Source: Apostichopus japonicus
Taxonomy: Eukaryota > Echinodermata > Holothuroidea > Aspidochirotida > Stichopodidae
NCBI RefSeq assembly: GCF_037975245.1
Contig: NC_092574.1
Location: 26,644,713-26,708,712, forward strand
Length of the DNA stretch: 64,000 nt
Direction of reading: 5' to 3'
Made by a program: the position numbers and the translations under genes. Position 1 is the stretch's first letter, and each line of letters starts with the position of its first letter. The notes beneath the pieces are model-generated. The model was given only the letters and a program-made list of their open reading frames with translations. It was not told the origin of the DNA and made no database searches. Shown in pieces: positions 26,301 through 38,300 of this stretch.

Positions 26301-29300
26301 CTACATACTAGACTATTGTACTTAATTTAATGTCTTTACCTCAGTTTCTAGTTGTGTTTTGTCTGTTTGATATATTCTGTGACAAAGGCATCAGATTTCT
26401 TTAAGATTTATCGACAGCTTTCAAGAGTTATTAACATTGGAAGCTGTCTGTACTGCCCTTAAGTTCTGGTGTGCTAAAACATTTGAAAAGTACTCTTCAT
26501 GATAATTATATGATTATTACATGATAATTATAAACCTACTTTCTGACTACATACTACATCCTTAATTTATTGTCCTTACCTCAAAAACCCAGGAACCTGT
26601 TTCTGGTCTGTACTCAATAAACTTAGCTCCCAACTTGGTGGTTGCACGCTCCAGTTTCTCTTCATAGCCGAGAGCATTTAATCGCTCAATATCCTGATAG
26701 ATAAATCAATGAATTATGATACCAAATTATTATGAGTTACACCCATGGTATAAGGGTAGGGTGAACAAGGAATTTGTTAACTTCTAACATGCCATTTCAA
26801 CCCATTTGACATCTGGCAGTGCACATTGAATTTGATGAGACTAATTAATACAAACCTAAAATAACAGTAACTAGAAGGCAGAAAATGATTGGGATGTTTC
26901 ATATATTGGCAGTCAAACTGTCACAGTAAACAATGTACACTAGCAAAATATAATTAGTATGGCATCTCTTATTAAAGCAACCAGGACAAGGAGATGAATG
27001 TGAGTACAAGACACTTCATAACACCATTGCTAACTTTATTTAAGTATTTCAGTCAAACCTAGCTGGTACTGCCAATGATAGAAATTGACAACAGGCTAAT
27101 TTTCAAATTTAGATAAAGGGGGTTGGGTTGGGGTGAGGGAGGAGGATGTATTTCAACTTACTGTTATTGGTTCTCTGCTACTCTTGTCTACTGGCCAGGT
27201 CCTGTCTAGGGTTACTTCAGCCCTCTTGTTGAGCCCTTCACCCTCAGCTGGTTTCGAATCATCATCCGGGTAGACTGTAATTTCTTTACGTCTGAAGTAA
27301 ACTGAATGTAGGAAAATGAATAACAAACTTATTGTCATCATAGTAATAATAAGACATTTATTACACCAAAGAAATTCTCTGTTACTGAACATTTCAATAA
27401 GTGTCTATTATTCTCAGATTGCCATTGAGGTAAACAGGGGCACAAAAATTTCATGATGGTTCTGTGGCAGAAGGTCAAAAGTTTTTTTGAAATATTGGTG
27501 AAAGTTGGTAGGCTATTTTAAAAATCTTAATGCATCCTGGTTGAATACAAGAGTATGAATGACATGTGTCATAATTTAATATACATAAAAATAAATGAAA
27601 AATCAGAAATTCTTGGGACAAGCAAACTGCAAAATCTTACCAATTTCATCCAAGTTGAGGTTGGAGATGTCTGTGACCCCCGGGAAGAAGACACTTCCAT
27701 AACCTTCTCTGCCGATGGTGAAATTCTCCACCTCGCAATGCCCGTCTCTGGTGATGGAAGCCAACTCCTTCAAGGAGGGTATGCAGTAGTACCCCTGACT
27801 GTGTAAGACAACCCCAGCCGGGTGAGGGGGTGGTAAATTTTCCAGCTCGTCCGGTACCTCCACGAAAGAAGACTGGTCCAGATCGGAGGTGGATTCTTGA
27901 AGCCTAAGCGGAACCTTTGCTGAAGACTCCAGGGACTTTTTGGTTGGTTTTGATCCTCCCGTAGGATTGAGGTCAGATACGGTGCAGTTGGGATCACCAT
28001 CTTCCTTGCTTGAGCTTTAGGACAAATGAGAAAAAAGGGGAATGAACAGAAACCTGATCAACTATTCACATTCTTGCGAGGTCATATCATGTATTTTATG
28101 CTAATTTATTTGCAATACACAGTAAAGATGTCACACAAATAGTGATGTCAACATATTTTTAATGTTTCATTTACTCAGACATATACCTAACATCTCTGGA
28201 AATGGTTATGAACAAGTAGCAGCAACTAAAAATTATTAATGGAAGCATTAAAATAGGAAGCTGAGTGAATTTAATCGGCTGCATATTATGCCCAGAGAAA
28301 CATTTTTCTTTTTATGACTACAGAAGATTTCAAAAATAACTAAAAACTAAAAGTTATCACATGAAGAGAAAGAGTTTTGTTTTTGTTTTTTGACCAGATC
28401 AAATTAGTCTTGAACAATGTTGTGAATGTGTTCAAGACCGTTCTAAGAAACATCAACGGTGCTTACCTTGCTGGCTCAATGGGAGAAAACAAAACCCCAG
28501 CAGGGGAAGTCTGGTTCATTGAGGAGGTGGGGTTTCCCCTTGGTGATCCTCCATCTTGATTTGGCCTGAAAATTAAAAGAAAAGAAAATAAATTTGAAAA
28601 TTTCATCTCAAACTTGTACCAAAGTTGCACAATTTATGAGAGATATAACTTTGTTTATCATTGCACCTTTACTTTTTCTTCTGTTGGAAAGAATCTGACC
28701 TTTAGCAAGAGATGAGCTACCCTTGATGGTTGAACTGTGTACAAAAGGCTGCTATTAAAGGGTAACACTTAACTGCAACATTTTGACTTAGATTAATGCT
28801 AAAAATCAGCAAGGTGGTTCCCTGTTTGTGTAGTGTATTCAATTTCAATGGATGTATTAGGGATGGGGGTAGGATGGGGGTGAGGGATGGGAGAACACTC
28901 TGCCGAATATATATGTATGCATTAAAAACTCACTTTTGTCTGTCAGTGGCATGATCTCTGTCAGAATCTCTCTCTGGATAAATGGAAGTACGTTCAATGA
29001 GGTCATCGTCCGTTGACAGTGTCTTGCCAAATAGAGAAGAGTCATTCACATGATTATCCTGAGAAGATGAAATGATGAAAATAAATAAAACACAAGAAGG
29101 ATATTATTAAACTATATTGTAGAGTTTATTACAGAGGATATTGTAGAGTATATTACAGAGGATATTGGAGATACAGTAGAGGATATTACAGAGGATATTA
29201 CAAAATATTTTGTAGAGGATGTTGTAGGGGATATTACAGGGGGTATCGTAGAGGATATTACAGAGGATATTGTAGAGGATATTACAGAATATATTACGAG

Positions 29301-32300
29301 GATATTATACAGGATATAACAGCGGACGTTGTAGAGTATATTACAGAGTATATTGTAGAGTATATTACAGAGGGTATTGTAGAGGGTATTACAGCATATG
29401 TTGAAGAGTATATTACAGAGGATATTACAGCGGATGATGTAAAGTATATTACAGAGGATATTGTAGAGGATATTACACCGGATATTTCAAAAGATGCCTC
29501 AGATATGCCACTGATAGAGAAGAGACTGCAGCATTACAAGATGTAGAGTTAACCAGATTTATAAAAGTATCTAAGGAGGAGGTCAATTATGAGCATAAAC
29601 ATCTACCAATAATTTGTAGTTCTTTGTCCAATTTCATTGTTGAGTAAAACTTTACCAGAATTAAAGACATGGGCGCAAAAAATGAAGGTCAGATAAGAAA
29701 TAGATGACCAAGAATAACATTTGTTAGTTGACAGGTTTGGAACTTTCTGTCACCCTCTCCCCCTGCCCCCCCCCATCCCAAATATCCATCTCTCCCTAGT
29801 CCCACTATCAGGAAAAGCTGACAAAGCTGAAAGATTGATTGAAAGTACACTGCCATATTCTGGGCATAGCATGTACGATTTACCACTGTATCAAAGCAAC
29901 AGATGTAACCTAGTGAAAGTTGTGGCAGATACAAGTCTTGAGGAGTATAACAAGTATGGTCTATCTATTCAAACTTGAGAGTTAAGCAAGCTAACAAACC
30001 TCTAATTCCAACTTCTTCTTGATGACCAGTTTCTTCACACTCCTTCTCGGTACAAATGTAGCTGGACTCAGGGTTGGATCTTCCTCTTCAAGCCCTTCAA
30101 AGAACTTAGCCTGTAAGAGAAAGATGCCACCTTTGTAACTAGCTTATAAATATGGGAGTAAAACATTCTGTAAAACTAGTGTGGTAGTAATGCAAAAGCA
30201 TAAAGGTTTCCGGATTGTGGAGAGAGTAACCTAGGGATAGCTTTTGGGATAGCTTTAACCTCCATCTCAGTAGAACACGTCAAAAGTTTCAGTCCAAGTG
30301 AAAAGACAATCAGTCAATTTATTGAGGTCAGCTACCTTTAAACTGACCATTGCAAGGAACTTGTTTGACATTGATTTCAATGTCTGTCACATTCTGCATT
30401 AGGATTACCATCCAAATATCTTGCTTGACTTTACAAATTTACCTTGAATTTCTGACCAAGTTGTTCATAAAGTTGTATTTTTTTTCCTCCTTATATCATG
30501 AGTTAGTTTTGCTTTAAACCCTTCACATACTAAACTGAGTTTGCAGTATATATATATATTATTATTTTTAGAGTGTAACTTGAATAGTCAAGGATATGCA
30601 TTCTTATAGGAGTTTAATTAACATTATTAATTAAAAATAACAAGTAAACAATTGGAACACCCAAAAACAAACAACAACAATAATAAATAAAATGGTCCTG
30701 CATTTTGAATGATGCTTTCTTAAATGAACACCTTACCTTCCAAGACTTGTTGTTAGAAAAGTGAGGTTTTGGTTTAGCACTAGGCGACTGTCTTGCAGAT
30801 ACCTGTGATAAAAAAAACCATAATCAGATAATCAAATTAATTGATAAACACAAACTACCACATCTTGTTTTCCAAACACTTCCAACATACGTAGTTTGCA
30901 ACAACAATAAATTATTCATTCCAGAAATGGTAAAAAGGTCACAAAAGTGTCTTTTCGTGCGAGGTAAATTTCAAGCATTTAAAGCAATAAATATGAATAC
31001 CCAGATCATATAGTTTTTGAATCAGATGACAATTTTAAAGAACCTAAACATTATCAATAATTAGATAATTAAGATTGGGCAAAGATAGGCATCTTTGAAG
31101 TCGTTTTCACAAAAACAATTTTAATTTCCAACAAAACTAGCGATTTCAGTGGATTCTGAAAATCCTGTTGTCAAGACACATTTCATATACACAATCACAT
31201 ACAAAAGGCTCATCAGGAAGTTTCAAAAGATTCAAGTGTTTTCTTCACAAACTGAAGTTAAACTTGTCTTGTCGTGGTTATGAACTCCATTGTTAAGGAA
31301 TTTATGATTGGAAAATATCAATCACAAAATGGACAGCATGATAGATTGCAACTTAAAGAGCAGAAGAAAAGCAAGGATTAATTGACTAAACCAGGAACAC
31401 ATTTCTGAAAAGATTCTGTAAAACCCTCTGGTGTGGGAAGCAAATCTATGGCATGGGAACTGCCCATTAACAGAGACATTTACCCTTTCCACTGTTTGAT
31501 GCAAAGTAAAAACAGCCTCTTTACTCACCTTGTAATGTGAAGGAATATTCAAAGGTTTCTGACCAGCAAAACTGGTTGACTTGTTAGATCCATCTTTAGC
31601 ATCCTTTTCCTGAGGGAAGAAAAAAAAAATCTGAAAATCTGAACTTCAAATATCAGAAAATCAAAACAATGAATTTTTTCCCATTATCCTTTCTATTTCC
31701 CGTAGAAACCTTCAAAAAAGGATATCCTTTGTTTATCTAATGATAAATGAAAGAATACATAATGGAGAGTAAAAAGTTCTAATCTGGTTTAAGATGAGAT
31801 ATAATTTGATGGTGGGGATCTTACCGTTAGCTTGTTCTTAAAGAGAGGGTTATCTCCATAAGGACTGTTCAGTAGGTTAAAAAGATGAAGCTGACTCTGT
31901 GCATTCTGGGAAGGAGCATTTCTGAAGAAGAAGAAGAAGAAAAATGGAGAAAAAAAAGAGAAATGAATTGTAGCAGGAATGAAAAAGAATTCTAAAATAT
32001 CACTTTACTCTCTGTAACATTCTGCAAACCCTACTTGAAGCTTTATTATTTATGGAGGAAAAGTACTGAATAAGATGAAAACTTGCTTGATCCTGCAATT
32101 ATTAATGGTTACATTACTATCCTGCCCATGCATTTTAGCGAACAAGACCTGCCTAGGAGAATGCCACTTCAGGTATCTTTCCTCTCTTTTCAAGAATATT
32201 CTTTCACAAAGTTAGTTCAGTAGCTCCATAAAAGCCTTAAAACTTTATACATTCAAAAAATAAGGCTGAAAGAAAAGATGTACAGAAAGTGAAAATTAAA

Positions 32301-35300
32301 GAAAATTTCATGTTATTGTTCAATTTATGAGACAATAGAGAAGAATGCAATTTAAAGAGCTTACCCTCCTAACTGGGCGTTGGTTCCACCCGTGTTTAAT
32401 CCAGTGCTTCCAAAGCCACCTCCGAGATTAAGGCCTTTAATAAAACAATGGGGATAAAAACAAATGAATAACAACATAATCTCTTTACGACAATAATAAG
32501 TTTAACAGTGAAACGGAAAAACAGGAACATAACAATATTATTTTTTGGATTTAATGGAAAGCTCACGGCGTTACTTGGGAGACACACAACTGACAGAAAA
32601 AGATATCTATTGCTAACATTAAGGCAGCATTTCTATATTTCAGTGCTGGGCTTGTAACCCAGAGCTAGTCACTGGTATGAACCCTGCCCTAGCTATAGAT
32701 TTCTTTGAATTTTTCCAAAGTCTAAAGCTTCCCAGTCAGTTTTCCATTATTCATTTACTTATATGGATCTATATATGATATTTATAAAACCTGATATTCC
32801 AAATCCCTTACCGGTGTTACCAAAGGTAGAGCCAAAGCCAGTCGTCTTGTTATTACCAAAGAGGGACCCCCCTGTGTTACCAGTGTTGAAAGTTGACCCC
32901 AGGGTAGATCCAAACGTACTACCTGTCCCCAATCCTGTGCCAAACCCTGTTGTGCCTTTGTTCCCAAACAGTCCTCCATCTGTTGTTGTTCCTGGCGATG
33001 AGATGATAGAATTTTGCATGAAATATCTTTTAAGCAAAGTTGGGGACTGAATGTCAAATGAAGCTTATGAGAAAGGGTGGAGGGGCAGGAGGGGGGGAGA
33101 GGGAAGGATAAATTAGAGAGATTGGAAGGACTGCATAAAGAATTACTTATCAAAGATGATTTAATCTACACTTACCATCAAAGGTTCTACCATGAGCACA
33201 GATGCATAAGATCCAAGACTTAATGACACATGCAAGATTTTGAGCATTGTAACATTCTAAAAACTAGAATATCAGAGATGTCATAGTACAATGGATCACA
33301 CACCATCAAAGAAAGAACCATTTTGTTTTGCCCTAAATATATCAAGTTACTAACCAGTGGTAATTGCTATCACCTGCAAGCATTAAATAATCTCACAAAG
33401 CAAAGTATCAAAACTAATCTACATTGTTTGTGCCAAAATCTGAACCATGATGTATGATTGTTAGGGTTAAGTTTGGAACAAAGACAGTCATCAAACAGAT
33501 ATCTGGCTAAACAAGAATAAGTGACTGTAGCATCCAAAATGGCAAGTGATATGTTTATTGACGAGATGTGTTAGATGTGTTAGTAAGGTATTTTACCTGA
33601 TGAGACATAGATATAAACAGAGGAGAATGCTATGACCACCATCAAGATAATACCATTCCAGAAAAACAAACTCAATCATCATCATTAGCCTAAATAAAAG
33701 TAAAAATCAAACAGCTAAAGGAAATGATACTGAACATAGGGAGTATCATGATTTTGAGGTTCCAATCCTTGATATCTACTGCACTGGAGAGTAGAGCAAG
33801 TCCAGAAATCACATCACAGACATACTTACAATTAAATATAGTTTGCTTTTAATGGTATTTATTTCATTTTTCTTTGCAGGGAAAAGTTGAATATTTAAAG
33901 ACTTTCACCTAAACTACCAGTCAACCACCAACTAATTTTAGGTGATAATATTCTGTTTACCTCAACAAGGTGCTTAACATTCACTATGAATGATGAACAA
34001 AACTTAAATGGAAAACAGATAAAACATTCTGGCTGTTGTCAAAACTATGAAAAAAAACCTTTCCCTGGTCACATTAAGGCTCAACTTGGACATCTTGTCA
34101 CAAATACACTAGCCCTAGTTGTATCTCTTTAGATTAAGTTAAAGGTAAATGGCTAAGTTTTATGTCTCCTTCAATGGCAGTACACCCAGGCTATAACATT
34201 AGCTTACACAGGTTTGGGTATGAAGAGTGTACCCAATGAAATTGGATGTCTATGGATGTGCTTGCATTCTCCTTAATATATGTCTATGGACTCACCAAAG
34301 CCAGTACTTGTGCCTCCCCCGAGGGTCAGACCGCCCGGCTTGCTCTGATTTCCAAACAGACTGTTGCTCTGTGTGCCGAAGGAAAGTCCTGTGTTGCCGG
34401 TACTCGTGCCAAAGCCTGTTGGTTTGTTGAACAAGCTGCCGGTCTGGAAAATGGAGGAGATTTAACACTTAAAATAGATGATGACATTTCATTGCTGAAA
34501 TTAATTAACACTAGGGTTCTTTCCTCCAAAGCCATACATGTTTTACTCAAGATAGTTAACCGCTGCAAACTTATTCCTTACACAGTCAGGGGCATTAAGA
34601 CCTAGATCAGGTCCTGGTGGCAATTATATCCCGAACACCCTCTTTCCACTGTTCATATATCCAATATCTTACGGCCTTCTCCATATTTTACCGGGTCTCT
34701 AAATTGACATTGGGTCCAGGGGCTGTAGTCCCCCTGAACCCCCCCCCCCCTCTCCTGAAAGCCTGAAAATTCAATTGATGAAAAGAAGTTCTGCCCAAAG
34801 TGCTACATGTAAATAAGGCTAAGTCCGACTTATATCTGTTACAACAGTGCTTTGAGTCTAGACTAATGGTTGGATTAGTTTGATGCTTCACAAAGGTGTT
34901 ACTCAATACCTTTCATCAATTAGCATGATTAAGTGGTTCTGAGCTCACTAATTAGGAACAAAAGAATGAAACAACACACAAACCTCTTAGTTTAGACAAA
35001 GTAAGAAATATTTGTGAATATCACATGGATTGGTTAGAATTATGCAAAGTTACATCTCAAATGCAAATTTTTAAAGTTGAAAAAATAGTTTCACAATAAG
35101 AAGGGAGCAGCTAAAGTGGTGTAGAGGAGGGGTTATAGCTCCCTCATCCTCAGTGGTATCCTTGTATCTCTCCGGTTCCTACCTGGTTTGGCTGACCGAA
35201 GGTATTCTGACCGAAGCTGGAATTGCCGAAGGTGTTGGTTGTTGCTCCAAAGGTGTTGGTTCCACCTCCAAACAATGGCGTGGTGGTCGGAGTGGTGGTG

Positions 35301-38300
35301 GGCTGGCCGAAGAGGGTCTTCTGTTGCGTATTTTGACCAAACAGACTTGTCCCTGTCCCTGTGTTCCCGAAGAGGGAAGAGCTCTGTGTCGTCTGGCCGA
35401 AGGCAGGTTTAGCGGCCCCGAATAATCCACCACTCTGCTGCTGTTGGGGCTGGGCCGTCTGGCCAAACAGACTGCCACTGGTTCCAAACCCTCCTGCTAA
35501 AGGCAAATGGAAGAGTTTAATTGAGTGTTTTCATTTAGCATAGCAATTCTCCTGTTTTTAAAGTTTGATTAAATGATAAATATTAAGGTTTTTGTGTAAA
35601 AATAAGAATGCTGCTATAAATGTTTGTGCTCGTTTATAAATTTGACAAATGCTCCCTCTTGTCAGAGCATCTGACTGTGCAATAGTAGACATGTATGGCA
35701 GGCCAACACAGCAATAATATCAAATTTTAACTATTTCATTATGTGAGAAAGTTTTCTTACTTTTATAAAAAATATAAATAAATCAGGGGATGGCACCATA
35801 GCTGCTAAATACTAAACCTTTACATTAACATTGCTCCCTAACCATTCCATCACCACATAAAAACTCTCTGATGTCATCATGCAAAAATGGAACAAACAGA
35901 AGCAAATTTGATAAAGTTGATGGAAAGCTTGGCCCCCAGAACATCGCAACCACCTAAAGATGGCTGGGATTTAAGCTTAAGTAGGAAGTCAATGATGTGA
36001 AGAAACAATGGATTTAATGTAACTTTATTTTTACTAAACTATTTTTATTAAAGTGAATTAAACTTTGAATGTTACCAAGACAAATTAACCACAAACTCAA
36101 TTTCATCCACCACGTTATGTCACTTCTAATTTATACAAATCAACACAAACTATTGCAAAACTCCCTCAAAAGGAAAGGAACAGAGACAGAAGCGAAAGGG
36201 TTGTACTAAGGTTAAAGCAGTATGTTAGGTCTAGTCACTACTTTGAAGTGTCTTTATTGAATTATATTATGATTGCACTTGATGAAATGGAGATAACCTT
36301 AGTAGACTTGTCTGCTAAAAGATAAATACTTGTCAACTCATTTCTGGCTTTGGAAAAATCCCTCCGTCCTGACACATTTTGGACGCTATTGAGATAATCA
36401 CGTCAAGGGCCCAAAGGAAAGCTTATTCCAAAATGAACTTGACGAATATTAGAGGTAAAGATTGCATGACAAAGGAGGGATTAATGGCAGAAACAAAAAG
36501 AGAACTAGTAGTCTGTTTCAACTTATATGACTTTTAATCTTCATCCATCTTACCAGTGGTGGCACCCCCAAAGAGGGGTTTGCTCTGTGTACCAAAGGTA
36601 AATCCACTGGTGGTATTGGCTTGTCCAAAGAGTCCACTGGATTTACTGTCTTGTTGCGTCATACCCATGCCCAGGATGCCCGTACCCGTGCCCCCTTTCC
36701 TATTGGCAACATAATCCTCCAGTCGGAGTTCCTGAGAGAGAGAGAGAGAAAATTAGACACTTTGAGTGGTAAAATGAGAGAGGGAGTCATCAACCAGAAG
36801 TGACAGCTTGATAGGAGTGTAATGTTGGGAGGAGACATGTAAGCAAACAAACAGAGTAAATTTGAAACCTGCAACAGAATTAAAACCGGAAATAGAACTT
36901 AAACATGGAAGGAGTTGAAGTTTGGGATTGACCTGGGATTTCTTTGAAATTGGGATTTGAACTTAAGACTTGGTAATATAGAAATAGCACAATTTTCATT
37001 GTCAGAGGAATTAAACTTTGACTGTTACCAAGACGAAATAACCACAATCAGGGCAATTTAATAACTGTTGCCCAATCATCCAACACAACCAAATTTCTGT
37101 GGCTACTTGTCTACAGCAAATTCATATTGCATGTAACTAATACCCCCAAATACGAAACATGCTTAAAACTTTGCTCTGACAATACTTGTAAAAACAAGAG
37201 TCTTACCTCAAAACTCTTTCCTTCATACTGCTTCATGGCACTGATGACTTGATGACGTGTGTTCACCTGTTGGGTGGTGCCATTCTTAACCATTGTGTCC
37301 TGGCTGTTTGGAGCCTTTATTGGGAAAGAACAGCATACTCTTTTATAATTGCTGCAAATAATTGGTTACCAGTAGTACAGTAAACAATTAAGGGCCCCTC
37401 TATCCACCAACATTGTGGGTACCACAGAAACTCTTGTGTAGCAATCAATCTTTTTAAGCCTGAGACAGCATTGTGTCTCACTATTATGCTGGTGATTTGA
37501 GCAAAATCAATTTATTCAAAATACAAGAAGATATATAGTACAAGCAAATTGCTTACTTGAAATTTGATGGTGGTGCCTGATTGAGATGAACCAAAGAGGT
37601 TTCCTCCTACACTGGCTCCAAAGATTCCTGTAGAGGCCGTGTTTGTTGGCTGTCCAAACAGAGAGCCACTACTGCTTGGCTGTTGTCCAAAGAGGCTCCC
37701 TGAGGTATTTGTACCAAACCCTGCAGCTACACATAAATGGAATTGGTCAGATGTTATGCAACGATATTGAACATTGCAAAGCGATCTGCAATGCTCACTT
37801 ACCAATATTCAAGTAAAGTTGAAGGTTTACAGTCTTGTTTGAGGCTAAAGCCCCCTCACACGACTTTACAATTACACACGTGGTCATTGGTAACTTGTCA
37901 CACCCACACAAAGGTCAAACAATCCCTCCTGGGGCACTGCAGTGCACCACATCTACCCGTGTCTCCTGGGGGACAAACAACAGGGTGCAGCCACAAATCG
38001 GCATATGCAACTATGTTTTACATGTTTCTACACTTACTGGCAGTGAAGACTTGCTAAGATAATTGACCTACCCGGCTTGGCTCCAAATGCTCCAGTGCCA
38101 AAGGAGTTGCTTGCTGGGGTGCCAAAGAGACCTCCTCCCCCTGTACTGGTGGCAGTGTTGTTGTTGCTAGTACCAAATACATTGCTACCAAATGAAAACC
38201 CTTCAAGAAGAATCCAAAGAGGTTATAAGATTGGAATTGATCGAACATGGAAGGACAACAAGTTTTAAATTAATTTCAAATACTTGCAATTTCAGGATAT

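Noticed and set aside
32642-32700. Functional tRNA-Thr gene
   Set aside because: Lacks the 5' half and has a mutated T-arm (GGTATGAACC).
32763-33153. Plus- and minus-strand ORFs over exon 9 in other frames (Pro/Val-rich and Ser/Leu-rich)
   Set aside because: Shadows of the GLFG-encoding exon.
35153-35543. Several ORFs overlapping exon 7 on both strands
   Set aside because: GC-richer coding exon leaves alternative frames open; only the GLFG frame fits family and phase.
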